Shown here one piece after another: positions 1 through 8,631 of a stretch of 64,000 bases of DNA. Within the stretch, counting starts at the first letter, position 1; every line of letters begins with the position of its first letter. A model generated the notes under the pieces. It saw only the letters and a list, made by a program, of their open reading frames with translations. It was not told the DNA's origin and did no database searches. The position numbers and the translations under genes were made by a program. The stretch spans positions 23,143 through 87,142 of the forward strand of contig CAVPAM010000025.1 of the NCBI GenBank assembly GCA_963701445.1, read 5' to 3'. Source of the stretch: CAKZLS01 sp963701445. Lineage in GTDB: Bacteria; Pseudomonadota; Alphaproteobacteria; Rhodospirillales; Defluviicoccaceae.

Positions 1-390
1 GGACAATGCGTCGGCCGAGGCCTCCGCCGTGGCCGAGGACATGACCGGATCCCCCGCCGGCGCCCGCATCTCCGGGGTCAAAAGCAGAATATTGTCGTCC
101 TTGGGTTTCGCGCGGCCCGCCGGCGCGGAAGCGGGCCCGACGGGTGGCATATGCCGCGGTTGGTCATCGGACTCGATCTCGGTGAAGTCGATGCCCACGT
201 CCGGCTGGCTCTCGGGGCTCTGTTCGCGCGCCATTGTTTCCTCTTCTTCCGGTGTCGCGGTGTCTTCGCTCCCTTCCTCCGACAGGATCCGCCGGATCGA
301 CGTGAGAATATCCTCCATGGAGGGTTCGTCATGCACCGCGGGCGGTTTCATGGCTTCGCCGGTGGATCTGTTCTTCTCGTGGTCGGTCAT
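1..390 (-). CDS. popZ: PopZ-like polar organizing protein (DUF2497), partial
   Basis: The frame opens at ATG 390 and stays open to the left edge, so only the N-terminal 130 residues are visible. Residues about 22-39 read EPSMEDILTSIRRILSEE, the N-terminal helix that defines the PopZ/DUF2497 family. An acidic, proline-rich linker follows, as in PopZ. The C-terminal oligomerisation helices would lie outside the window. PopZ assembles at the cell pole and anchors the chromosome origin and polarity factors in alphaproteobacteria. The gene follows tolC on the same strand, a common alphaproteobacterial order in which valS often comes next. The identity rests on the helix motif and the synteny; the missing C-terminus cannot be checked. 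Confidence 0.85.
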   Translation of the reverse strand, partial: MTDHEKNRSTGEAMKPPAVHDEPSMEDILTSIRRILSEEGSEDTATPEEEETMAREQSPESQPDVGIDFTEIESDDQPRHMPPVGPASAPAGRAKPKDDNILLLTPEMRAPAGDPVMSSATAEASADALS

Positions 391-498
391 GGCGTTATTA
401 TCCGTCAGGACAAACCGACTGTCGAGGCCGGTTGGAGCCGGAGACGGGCTTCGAACCTTGCGGAAAGACCACCGGCTCCGCGAGTGTGACCGCCACGA

Positions 499-1903
499 TC
501 AATCGGGCTTACCGAAATCTTCTTCGTTGACATCGCCGATGGACGACGAACCGAACCAGAGACCCCGCACCTCGTCGTAGTGCTTTCGCGGATTGTAGAT
601 GTCCACCGCCAACGCCAGACGGTCCGCCGACAGTTCGCCCACCGCCCGCTTCAGATCGAACGCCGAGCTCACCTCGTCGGCTTGAGCGCGAACGAGTTCC
701 ACTTGCGCGTCCACCAGTTCCTGCTCGGCGTCAAGAATATCGAGCACCGTGCGGGCGCCCACCTGGGCCTCCTGCTGCACGCCCTCCAGGGCGACCTCGT
801 TGGCCTTCACTTCCTTCTTTGCGCGAGCGAACCGCGGCTCTCGCCGCCTCCAGGCGGGCCCACGCATCCTTCGCGTCCTCCACCGCTTGCCGGCGGCTGG
901 AGTCGATCTCTCGGCGCCTCTGGGAGGCAACCTGCTTTTGCTGACGAAGCCGCGAATAGACCTGGCCTTGCTGATAAAACGGCACGCGCACATTGACCAG
1001 CGCGGACCACGCATGCTGGGTGCCATTCTCGATGGCCTGCTCCTTGCCCGTCTCCGCGCGCGCCGTAAAATCGACTTCTGGAAGCAACTCGCCACGCACC
1101 TGATCGATTTGGTCGAGCGCGGACCGCTCTTGATATTCGGCAAAGATAACGACGGGGTTCTGATCGCTTGCGAGGCTGACGGCCTGATCGCCATTAATCG
1201 GCAGATCCGGCGGCGGCGCCGGTTGACCAAGGAGCCCCGGCATTTGCCCGACCGCTCGGCGGTACCGGGCACGGGCCCCCTCCAGGTTGCCCTCCGCTTG
1301 GACCCGGTCGGCGGTCGCCCGGGCCAGACGCGCCTCAGCCTGAAAGACGTCGGTTCGCGTGACCTCGCCAACCTCGAAACGGTCGCGGGTCGCCTCCAAT
1401 TGTCGAGCGAGCCGCTGCTCGTTGCGGATCCGAAGGTCCAGGACCGCCTGATCCCTGTAGACTTCCGCGTAGGCCGTGCCCGCGTCGCGGAGCACGTCCT
1501 GCTCGACGCTGAACAATTGGGCACGTCGGGCCAGCACTTCATTTTCGGCCGCTCGCGTCGCGGCCACCGTCTGGCCGCCTCGGAACAGCGGTTGTCTGAA
1601 TTCCACCGCAGCCGATCTGGGGTTGAGCCTTTGAGTTCCCCGCACGGAACTCGCGTCGCTGTCTGGATCCGTTTTTCGCCGTCCCGCCGACGCCTGGCCA
1701 TCAATGCTCGGCCGCCACCCGGAGAGAGCTTGGGGAACCCGCTCGTCGGTCGCTCGAAGGGCCGCGCGTTGTGCCTCAAGTTCCGGATTGTTCCGATAGG
1801 CGTCCGCGAGTGCCTCGTCAAGGCTCTGAGCGGACGCGGCGCCACCATGCAAGGCTGCACCGGATAGCACGCTCAAAACCAAGGCCCACCCTGCAACTTT
1901 CAC
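499..1903 (-). CDS. tolC: TolC-family outer membrane efflux/secretion channel (frameshifted)
   Basis: The N-terminus has a signal peptide (MKVAGWALVLS to about ASA-Q), then the TolC start SLDEALADAYRNNPEL. The long helical domain includes DVFQAEARLARATADR and, late in the protein, ARTVLDILDAEQELVDA. TolC trimers form the outer-membrane exit duct for type I secretion and drug efflux. The reading frame breaks at about 821-835: the upstream frame reads EAARAAVRS and the downstream frame AKKEVKANEVALEG. Removing one base there restores one protein of about 467 residues, the normal family length. This is probably a sequence error, although a real mutation is possible. It lies between pcm and popZ on the same strand. 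The secreted RTX protein at the right edge would need such a channel, but no link is shown. Confidence 0.88.
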
Positions 1904-2054
1904 CCCAACGTCTCCCTGGTCAAAAAGCCGAGTATGCTCAACCCGCTATCTTATCGAGCGAAATGGATCAGATACGCTCGTTTCCGTCAATCGCTTATCG
2001 TCCTCAATGAGTATTCGAACATTTAGTCCGTCATTGCAACCCTGAGGATATGCT

Positions 2055-2708
2055 TTAAAAAGTGAACTCCCGGACCGGCTCGAAACCGGGAAGAAAAGGT
2101 GTCGACGCATTGAAAACCTCTCGACGGGAGACCCCGCCGCCCGCGCGCAGGTACAAGGTCCCCACGCCGATTCCTTGTTTATCTGTAACGACCGCCACCA
2201 TGCGTCCGCCCTCCGCCAACTGGGCTACGATGACATCCGGAATCTGGGCCACCGATCCGCCGAAAAAGATCACGTCGTAGGGAGCTTGGCGAACATAGCC
2301 CTCCTGGAGCGGTCCCTCGACGACGGCCACGGTATCCAGCCCAAGTGTCGTAAATGCGGCATTGGCGCGCGCGGCCAATTCGGGGTCGCTCTCGAGCGCG
2401 ACAACGACGCTCGCCATGCTCGCCATGACGGCGGACACGTACCCGGTGCCGCAGCCGATATCCAGGATCACATCCTCGGACTTGATTTCGGCGGCCTGCA
2501 GCAGCCGCGCGATGACCAGCGGCTCCATGAGGTATCGCCCGCCCCCGAGCGGGATGTCTTCGTCCAGGTAAGCGACGCCCTTCAAGTCCGCGGGCACGAA
2601 TGCCTCGCGCGGCACCGTGTTCATGGCTTCAATGACCAGGGGATCGGTAACTCGATTGGTGCGAATCTGATTTTCGACCATGCTGTGGCGGCACGCGGCG
2701 TAATTCAT
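2055..2708 (-). CDS. pcm: Protein-L-isoaspartate O-methyltransferase family protein
   Basis: A 217-residue protein starting at ATG 2708. It has the PCMT signature: RTNRVTDPLVIEAMNTVPRE near the N-terminus, then the SAM-binding motif VILDIGCGTGYVSAVMA and an acidic loop VALESDPELAARA. These enzymes methylate isoaspartyl residues in damaged proteins using S-adenosylmethionine, in the cytoplasm. This version is of the alphaproteobacterial type encoded immediately upstream of tolC, which is shorter and more diverged than E. coli Pcm, so the repair activity is inferred from family. It is probably the first gene of a pcm-tolC-popZ run on the minus strand, with a 151-base gap before tolC. Confidence 0.85.
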   Translation of the reverse strand: MNYAACRHSMVENQIRTNRVTDPLVIEAMNTVPREAFVPADLKGVAYLDEDIPLGGGRYLMEPLVIARLLQAAEIKSEDVILDIGCGTGYVSAVMASMASVVVALESDPELAARANAAFTTLGLDTVAVVEGPLQEGYVRQAPYDVIFFGGSVAQIPDVIVAQLAEGGRMVAVVTDKQGIGVGTLYLRAGGGVSRREVFNASTPFLPGFEPVREFTF

Positions 2709-2909
2709 CTTGGCTCCATCGGTGAGGCGTCGAACATGCGTTGGCCCATACGATAGGCTGTATAAAAGGTTGCGGGCGCGGGCACAACCTGTGCGCTGCC
2801 GAGGAGCGGTGCTCGCCGCCTTGACCCGCGAACCATCAGCGACTAAGTTCTGGCGGCTGAAACGGCGGGTAAGGCCTCATCGGGAAGTCTTGGCCGACGT
2901 TTCAAGGCG

Positions 2910-2983
2910 GGCGCGGTGGCGGAGTGGTTACGCAGCGGCCTGCAAAGCCGTGTACACCGGTTCGAGTCCGGTCCGCGCCTCCA
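2910..2983 (+). tRNA. tRNA-Cys (GCA)
   Basis: A 74-base cloverleaf. The acceptor stem GGCGCGG (2910-2916) pairs with CCGCGCC (2973-2979), followed by the discriminator U typical of tRNA-Cys and an encoded CCA (2981-2983). The anticodon GCA is at 2942-2944 in the loop CTGCAAA, and the T-arm has GGTTCGAGTCC. It is followed after 7 bases by tRNA-Asn, so the two are probably co-transcribed. Confidence 0.97.
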
Positions 2984-2990
2984 ATGTTGA

Positions 2991-3065
2991 TCCGGAGTAG
3001 CTCAGTGGTAGAGCAAGCGGCTGTTAACCGCTGGGTCGGGGGTTCGAATCCCTCCTCCGGAGCCA
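2991..3065 (+). tRNA. tRNA-Asn (GTT)
   Basis: A 75-base cloverleaf. The acceptor stem TCCGGAG (2991-2997) pairs with CTCCGGA (3055-3061), with discriminator G and encoded CCA (3063-3065). The anticodon GTT is at 3023-3025 in the loop CTGTTAA, and the T-arm has GGTTCGAATCC. It is the second gene of a tRNA-Cys/tRNA-Asn pair. Confidence 0.97.
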
Positions 3066-3072
3066 TTCGAAA

Positions 3073-3098
3073 GGGCCGCGTCCGCGATGGCGCGGCCC
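3073..3098 (+). terminator. Hairpin after the tRNA pair, possible terminator
   Basis: The inverted repeat GGGCCGCG (3073-3080) / CGCGGCCC (3091-3098) has a 10-base loop and lies 8 bases after tRNA-Asn. The following sequence is only mildly T-rich, so it could be an intrinsic terminator of weak form or simply a processing or stability hairpin. Confidence 0.4.
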
Positions 3099-3267
3099 AT
3101 TCGATTTCGGCGGTTGGAACAGGGGAATACGTTTGGGTTGCCAGGAGATGACACCGGAGTGATCGCGGCTTGCCAAGGTCCGTTCGAGGGATCAAGGATC
3201 CGCCCCATCCGGTAGAAGACGCGCGAACCAACCCGGCGTCGGCAAGAAAAGCACGCAAGGATCGTTC

Positions 3268-3996
3268 ATGTCGCTAGGCTTGCGAGAAGACAAAAGGCGT
3301 CGAAAACGCCAGTTCCGCACGACGTTGTTCAAATGGATCGTGGCCCTGTGCCTCATCGTCGCGGCCGGCACGTATGCGTATATGTCCGGGAAGGAACTTT
3401 CGCGGGGAGAGGTCAATATCCTGGAGGGGAAGATTACGTCGCTGGAAACGAGCGTGGCCGATCTGGAGCAAAAGAACGGCGCGCTGCGCGCCGAGATCTC
3501 CGAGGAAAGGTCCCGCGCCGAGGAATGGCGGCAGAAGTACACCCGCGAGGTGCCGTCCGGGGACCTGAAGGATCTGTTCGACCTCACCCAGCAGAGAATC
3601 GAATCGGGGGTCGGCGTCGACCGTCTGAAGTTTGTGATCGGCGCGGCGGAAAACCGCCAGAGCTGCGATCAACAGCCGGTGACGAAACGGTTTGTGGTGC
3701 AGACCCCCCTCGCCTCCGGCGCCAACGGCTTCGTCGCCTTTGCGTCCGGCGCCATCACCCTCACCGCCGTCGGCGTTCCAGCCCGCGACTCCCAGGGAAA
3801 CCCCGAGGCATGGTTCGATCCGGCCGAGCCCGTGGAGGTTCGAATCGTTCCCATCGGCGGCACGGCCTCGGAGTTCTCGGGACAGCTCCCGCTCAGTCCG
3901 TCGATCGTCGTGGGTGACAGCGAATACCACTTCAGCATCGTCACGGGAGCCAGGGGATTCGTTCAAGTCACCGGCACGCGGTGCGACTATCCCTGA
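3268..3996 (+). CDS. Conserved hypothetical single-pass membrane protein with coiled coil
   Basis: A 242-residue protein starting at ATG 3268, with AAGGA six bases upstream. A very basic N-terminus (KRRRKRQ) is followed by one membrane segment at about residues 20-39 (TLFKWIVALCLIVAAGTYAY). A coiled coil covers about 45-90 (EGKITSLETSVADLEQKNG). The C-terminal two thirds is predicted extracytoplasmic and is rich in beta-type sequence, with two cysteines (about 132 and 239) that could form a disulfide. I recognise no enzymatic motif. It looks like an inner-membrane-anchored periplasmic protein. It stands alone between the tRNA pair and minus-strand genes, so context gives no function. Confidence 0.75.
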   Translation: MSLGLREDKRRRKRQFRTTLFKWIVALCLIVAAGTYAYMSGKELSRGEVNILEGKITSLETSVADLEQKNGALRAEISEERSRAEEWRQKYTREVPSGDLKDLFDLTQQRIESGVGVDRLKFVIGAAENRQSCDQQPVTKRFVVQTPLASGANGFVAFASGAITLTAVGVPARDSQGNPEAWFDPAEPVEVRIVPIGGTASEFSGQLPLSPSIVVGDSEYHFSIVTGARGFVQVTGTRCDYP

Positions 3997-4033
3997 CATC
4001 GAAGGTCAGGCCGCTTGATCCGTTGGCGGTCGG

Positions 4034-4264
4034 TCAGCGCTTCCGGTACGGATTTTCGAGCAACTCGATGATCGAAAGAAACACGTCGCGGATCTGCGCT
4101 TCGTCGCACTCCATAAGCAGGGCGTCCTCGAACGCGTCCTGACAAAGCTGGCGCAACTCGTCCAGGTTCTCGTTGAGGACTTTCAGTTTCTCCTCGCAGG
4201 AGACAGGTCTGCCGTCTTCCGTCCGCCAGGTCACGGCCCCCTCGAGATTTATCCGCCGCTTCAT
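4034..4264 (-). CDS. Small conserved hypothetical protein, helical
   Basis: A 76-residue acidic, mostly helical protein (for example EKLKVLNENLDELRQLCQDAFEDALLM), chosen from ATG 4264; an upstream TTG at 4273 is possible. No membrane segment, signal peptide or known motif is visible. It lies 58 bases downstream of the Nudix hydrolase on the same strand and is probably co-transcribed with it. Its regular amphipathic helices suggest a small protein-binding or regulatory partner, but that is inference only. Confidence 0.65.
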   Translation of the reverse strand: MKRRINLEGAVTWRTEDGRPVSCEEKLKVLNENLDELRQLCQDAFEDALLMECDEAQIRDVFLSIIELLENPYRKR

Positions 4265-4322
4265 CGGTTCCAATAAGCCACGTCCAAAAGCTGTCCGAGA
4301 TCACGCCATTTCATTAATTTCG

Positions 4323-4788
4323 TTACGATAGTCGGGTGCCCGGCTTGCCGCAATCGCCTAGTCCGCGAGCGCGCGGCTGGAAGGACTGGATGATTTTCTT
4401 CAAATCCTTCTCCCTGACCCGGGCGGCGGCGACGGTGAAGGTCACCCATTCGCGACGCCGCAAGTGCCGTTCCGGCCAGTCGGGCAATTGGGCGGTGACC
4501 TTCATGGGATAGACCTTGACCGCGCAATAGGCGCCCTGCTTGTGATTGGCCTTGTGATACCCGTATATGCCGATACATGTCCGGGAGATCCGCCCCAGGA
4601 TCCCGGCCTCCTCGAACGCCTCGTAAGCGGCCGAACTCGTGGGCTTTCAACCCCGACTTGACCCCCCCTTTCGGAACCACCCAGCGACGGGTCCCTTTCG
4701 AGGTGACCAGCATCATCTGAGGACCGGCCTTGGTCCAGCGGTAACCCAGCACCGCCGACTGGGCAATTTTGATCCGGCTCGATATCAT
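4323..4788 (-). CDS. Nudix hydrolase (frameshifted)
   Basis: The N-terminal part reads QSAVLGYRWTKAGPQMMLVTSKGTRRWVVPKGGVKSGLKAHE. One base later in frame it continues SAAYEAFEEAGILGRISRTC, giving a diverged Nudix box (GGVKSGLKAHE plus EAFEEAGI) of the type seen in alphaproteobacterial relatives of diphosphoinositol-polyphosphate hydrolases. These enzymes cleave nucleoside-diphosphate-linked substrates with Mg2+; the substrate here is unknown. The break is at about 4633-4637 inside CGAACTC (forward strand), where removing one base joins the frames into about 155 residues. The C-terminal half reads IYGYHKANHKQGAYCAVKVYPMKV. It starts at ATG 4788 and lies upstream of the 76-residue protein. Confidence 0.75.
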
Positions 4789-4987
4789 TTCGGGGGGTGC
4801 GCTTCTCGACGTTCAGGAAACATGTTTGAACCGCGCTCCCAAGGACAGCCTTGGAGAAGGACCGAGAAATACGCGACAGTTAGGTTGCGTTCCGGGAATA
4901 CGCGTATCCGTTGCTTTTTGGATGCAACTCGGTGTAACCACGTCTATCGTACAAACATGACGTTTCCTGACATCGAGGGCCACGACG

Positions 4988-5287
4988 ATGAACGACGATT
5001 TCAAGAAAATGAGCCAGGACATCCAGAATAGAATAAGCGAAATGGCGTATCTCATGTGGGAAACCGCCGGACGCCAGCAGGGCATGGCCATGGAATACTG
5101 GTTGGCGGCCGAAAAGGAGGTCATGACGACCGCCCAGAAAGCAGCGGAAAGGATGATGCCGCAGGAGAAAAAGGCGCCGACCAAGACCGCCAAACCGAAA
5201 GCGGAGACGGCAAAGCCGGCGGCGAAACCCGCGGCGCCCAAGCCAACCGCTTCCAAGACCGCCGCGCCCCGTAAAACCTCCTCGTAG
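4988..5287 (+). CDS. DUF2934-domain protein
   Basis: A 99-residue protein starting at ATG 4988 with GAGGG upstream. Residues about 14-45 (RISEMAYLMWETAGRQQGMA, then MEYWLAAEKEV) match the DUF2934 signature of AYxxWExxGRxxG plus a W-x-AE helix. The C-terminal half is a low-complexity Lys/Ala/Pro tail (KTAKPKAETAKPAAKPAAPK), typical of this family in alphaproteobacteria and possibly able to bind nucleic acid. The function of the family is unknown. It is divergent from the Nudix gene, with about 200 bases between them that could hold both promoters. Confidence 0.85.
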   Translation: MNDDFKKMSQDIQNRISEMAYLMWETAGRQQGMAMEYWLAAEKEVMTTAQKAAERMMPQEKKAPTKTAKPKAETAKPAAKPAAPKPTASKTAAPRKTSS

Positions 5288-5425
5288 CCTTGTATCGACG
5301 GGTCGCTCGACCCATCGCCGGAGTTTCCTCGGAGATACGTGGCGGCACACATACCGGGTTGCCATCGGCAAGCCCGGCCCATCCTGACATGCCCTCTCCG
5401 GACCTCCGGAAAGGTCGTTTGTCCT

Positions 5426-5650
5426 TCACCCCGTTACCCGCGCCTTTTTGGGCTTCACGATCCGGAACCCGGCGTTTCGACGCCCCTCGATCCGATGAAG
5501 GATCTCCAGCCGCCGCCCATCGGTGGCGCCGCCCCATTCACCGATCTCCTGCCCCGTACGCAGACATCCAAGACAGAACCCCGTGTCCGCCGCCAGTTTG
5601 CAAACGCCGGTGCATGGAGATGGGGTCGAGGGCTGATCAGACATCGTCAT
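5426..5650 (-). CDS. DUF1289-domain protein
   Basis: A short protein of about 72-74 residues. Two in-frame ATGs (5650 and 5644) are possible starts and neither has a strong ribosome site. It carries the DUF1289 pattern of three cysteines, SPCTGVCKLAADTGFCLGCLR, followed by a Trp and an Arg-rich helix (EIGEWGGATDGRRLEILHRI). The Cys arrangement suggests metal binding, perhaps zinc or an Fe-S cluster, but the family has no established function. It is an isolated minus-strand gene between two plus-strand genes. Confidence 0.85.
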   Translation of the reverse strand: MTMSDQPSTPSPCTGVCKLAADTGFCLGCLRTGQEIGEWGGATDGRRLEILHRIEGRRNAGFRIVKPKKARVTG

Positions 5651-5775
5651 TACCAAAATCGTAACCAGAGCCGTGGATAATGCCGGCGGATTACGACTTA
5701 GGCCACCGGGGTTGACTGGCGCCAACCATGGCGCGCCCCTGAAGAAGTAACGCGAAACACGCGGAAAGCCAATGG

Positions 5776-6174
5776 ATGATCGACCGATGGCATCCACCGC
5801 GCTCCACCGTCAAGGGAAACAAAGTCCGCGTCATGACCCAGCCTATGGATCCGCGACCATCTCCCCGGGACAAGAACGAGACCGGCGAGCCGGCACGTCC
5901 GGTCGTCCGGACGCCTCATGACCTCGCATCCATAACGCGCGGCACCCACGCAGCCATGCCGGAAGCCGCGCACGGCGGTGATATCCAGATCCTCGAGTTA
6001 CGCGGAACCATCATTCGTCTGCGCGAGCAACTGGACCGGATCAATGCGGACTGCGAGCAACGGATCCGGGAAATCGAGAGCACGCACCGGGCCCAACGCG
6101 CGCACCTCGAGGATACGATCCGTCATCTGCGCGACCGTCTGCAAACGCTGACCGATACCGTGAACGGCGGCTAG
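5776..6174 (+). CDS. Small coiled-coil hypothetical protein
   Basis: A 132-residue protein. ATG 5776 is preceded by GGAAAG at seven bases; a shorter start at ATG 5833 is possible. The N-terminal half is proline- and arginine-rich and probably disordered. Residues about 70-128 form a continuous amphipathic helix (QILELRGTIIRLREQLDRI, AHLEDTIRHLRDRLQTLTD) that should make a coiled coil. The stop codon lies only 5 bases before the nucleotidyl cyclase start, so the two are very likely one operon, and it may be a binding partner or localisation factor for the cyclase. No known domain is recognised. Confidence 0.65.
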   Translation: MIDRWHPPRSTVKGNKVRVMTQPMDPRPSPRDKNETGEPARPVVRTPHDLASITRGTHAAMPEAAHGGDIQILELRGTIIRLREQLDRINADCEQRIREIESTHRAQRAHLEDTIRHLRDRLQTLTDTVNGG

Positions 6175-6179
6175 AAATC

Positions 6180-8480
6180 ATGGGATACGCGCCCCCACCC
6201 ATTTCCGAGTCGGACGAACTGGCCGCTATTCTCTCCACCGAGGCCAAGCTTCGGCTTCACCGCGCCGAGACCTTGCTCGGCATCACTCAGATTCTGGCCT
6301 CGGCCGAGTCCCTCGACGAAGTGCTGGAAGCGTTGGTGGACGTCAGCGCGAAGGTCACCGGGGCCGAGCGGGGATCGCTGTTTCTGTATGACAGCCAAAC
6401 CCGCGAATTGTATTCGCGGGTTGCCCAATGCGCCTGCATGCGGGAAATCCGGTTCCTGAGCACCGACGGCATCGCCGGGCACACGTTCACGTCCGGCGTT
6501 GGAACCATCATCGACGATCCCTATTCCGACCCCCGGTTCAATCGCGGGGTCGACGGGCAGACCGGTTTCCTTACCAAGACCATTCTCTGCGCGCCCATCC
6601 GGACCACCACCGGCGAGATCATCGGCGTGATCGAATGCCTCAACAAGCTCAAGGGCCCGTTTACCGCCGATGACCTGGACTTGCTCGAAGCCCTGGGCAC
6701 CCAGGCGGCGACGGCGCTGCGGGACAGCCAACTGGTCGACCGGCTGCGCAGGCTGCGCAAGCAGGAGCTGGAATTTCTCGATATCGTCGCCGACATCACG
6801 TCCGAAATTAACCTGACGCCGCTATTGCGAAAGGTCATCCGCGAGGTCACGGGCTTGCTCAACGCCGAGCGTTCGACGCTGTTCCTGCACGACGACAAGT
6901 CCGGGGAGCTATGGTCGAAAGTCGGCGAAGGGCTTGGCGCCGGTGAGCTCCGCATGAAGGACGACGCCGGAATCGCCGGGCACGTTTTCACCACCGGAGA
7001 GGTCGTCAATATCGCGCATGCCTACGCCGACCTGCGGTTCAATCCGGCGTTCGACAGGCAGACCGGTTACTTCACCCGCTCTATCCTGTGCGTTCCCATC
7101 GTCAACAAGCACGGAAGAACCATCGGCGTCACCCAGGTGCTCAACAAGACGAGCGGCCCCTTCACGCCGGAGGACGAATCGCGGCTCAAGGCTTTCTGCG
7201 CGCAAGTGTCCATCGCCCTGGAAAACGCCACGCTCTTCGAAGACATCCAGAACATGAGGAACTACAACGAGTGCATGCTGCAATCCATGTCGAACGGGGT
7301 CATCACCCTCGACGAGGACCTCCGGATCGTGACATGCAACAGCGCGGGCTTGCGCATCATACAGCGCCGTGTCACCGACGTCGTTAAACAGCCGGCCGCG
7401 TCGGTTTTTTCCGAACCGAACGCCTGGGTTCTCGAGCGGATCGAGCGGGTCGCCGAGTCCCGAGCCACCGATATCGCAATGGGCGCCGAGCTCGTCTTCA
7501 AGGGAAGGATCTTTTCGGTCAACGCGACTGTTCTCCCTCTCGTCAACGCCGAGAAGGTCAAGATCGGAACGATGATCGTCATAGAGGACATCAGCTCGGA
7601 AAAGCGCGTCAAATCCACGATGTCTCGATACATGGACCCAAGCCTCGCCGATGAACTCCTGACCCACGGCGACGAGATTCTCGGCGGCAAGAGCACGCTG
7701 GCGACCATTCTGTTTACGGATATCCGGGATTTCACGGCGTTGGCCGAGGAACTTGGTCCCCAGGGCACCGTCGCACTGCTCAACGAGTACTTTACCGTCA
7801 TGGTGGAGTGCCTGCAGCGCCACGGCGGCATCCTCGACAAGTTCATCGGCGACGCCATGATGGCCGCCTTCGGCATTCCGTTCGCGAGGGACGACGACGA
7901 GGATCGCGCCGTCCGCACCGCCGTTTCCATGATCCGCGCGCTGGCCGCGTGGAACCGGCAACGGTCGGAAAACGGACTGGCGGCCGTCGACATGGGCATC
8001 GGCATTAACACCGATATTGTCGTATCGGGAAATATCGGTTCGACGAAGCGGATGGATTACACCATGATCGGCGACGGCGTGAACCTGGCCGCTCGCCTGG
8101 AGGGAGCCTGCAAGCACTATCACACCCGTATTCTTATCAGCGAGAACACCTTGACGCGGCTCAAGGGGGTCTACCGGATCCGCGACGTGGACCGCGTGTT
8201 GGTCCGCGGCAAAACCGAGCCCGTCGGGCTTTACGAAGTTCTCGACTACCACACGGAAGCCACCTTCCCCGACATCGCGCGCGCGCTTCGCCTCTACCAT
8301 GACGGTCTCGAGTTCTACCGGAGCAAGCGGTTCGAAATCGCCCTCCGGTCCTTTGCGAAGGTTCTCGAGATCAATCCGCGTGATGGTCTGTCCCGCCTCT
8401 ACGTCGATCGCTGCCAAGCGTTCCTGGAAGCGCCGCCGGACGGAAACTGGAACGGGATCTGGGTCCTCAAGGGGAAATAG
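6180..8480 (+). CDS. GAF-GAF-PAS class III adenylate/guanylate cyclase
   Basis: A soluble 766-residue signalling enzyme that makes cAMP or cGMP from ATP or GTP. Two GAF domains occupy about residues 35-190 and 205-350; both contain the NKxxGPFT-type C-terminal motif. A PAS-like domain lies at about 360-480 (MLQSMSNGVITLDEDLRIV). The cyclase domain at about 500-680 has metal-binding Asp514 and Asp558 (LFTDIRDF, DKFIGDAMMA) and the transition-state pair Asn635/Arg639 (GDGVNLAARLE). Lys554 and Thr628 stand where CyaB1-type cyclases select adenine, so adenylate cyclase is favoured. A C-terminal TPR-like tail follows (about 690-745). The layout resembles cyanobacterial CyaB1. It lies in an apparent operon with the coiled-coil protein and upstream of a Pat-like acetyltransferase. 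Confidence 0.92.
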   Translation: MGYAPPPISESDELAAILSTEAKLRLHRAETLLGITQILASAESLDEVLEALVDVSAKVTGAERGSLFLYDSQTRELYSRVAQCACMREIRFLSTDGIAGHTFTSGVGTIIDDPYSDPRFNRGVDGQTGFLTKTILCAPIRTTTGEIIGVIECLNKLKGPFTADDLDLLEALGTQAATALRDSQLVDRLRRLRKQELEFLDIVADITSEINLTPLLRKVIREVTGLLNAERSTLFLHDDKSGELWSKVGEGLGAGELRMKDDAGIAGHVFTTGEVVNIAHAYADLRFNPAFDRQTGYFTRSILCVPIVNKHGRTIGVTQVLNKTSGPFTPEDESRLKAFCAQVSIALENATLFEDIQNMRNYNECMLQSMSNGVITLDEDLRIVTCNSAGLRIIQRRVTDVVKQPAASVFSEPNAWVLERIERVAESRATDIAMGAELVFKGRIFSVNATVLPLVNAEKVKIGTMIVIEDISSEKRVKSTMSRYMDPSLADELLTHGDEILGGKSTLATILFTDIRDFTALAEELGPQGTVALLNEYFTVMVECLQRHGGILDKFIGDAMMAAFGIPFARDDDEDRAVRTAVSMIRALAAWNRQRSENGLAAVDMGIGINTDIVVSGNIGSTKRMDYTMIGDGVNLAARLEGACKHYHTRILISENTLTRLKGVYRIRDVDRVLVRGKTEPVGLYEVLDYHTEATFPDIARALRLYHDGLEFYRSKRFEIALRSFAKVLEINPRDGLSRLYVDRCQAFLEAPPDGNWNGIWVLKGK

Positions 8481-8631
8481 CGGTTCCCGGATCACGATGC
8501 TGCACTGCGGCATTAGAGGTTGCCGGTCTATCCCGCCCATGTCATACAAAAAAGCATGGCGCGGCTATGGGGAACGCTCCCATCTCAGAAGAGATCCCGC
8601 CAGCTCCCCAGTCACAAGGCCATCCTCGATC

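Noticed and set aside
2902..3258. Open frames across the tRNA-Cys/tRNA-Asn pair
   Set aside because: They coincide with two perfect tRNA cloverleafs and have no protein-like features.
6909..8549. Long open frame opposite the cyclase gene (546 codons)
   Set aside because: It is an antisense shadow in GC-rich DNA; the plus-strand frame encodes a complete, motif-rich cyclase.
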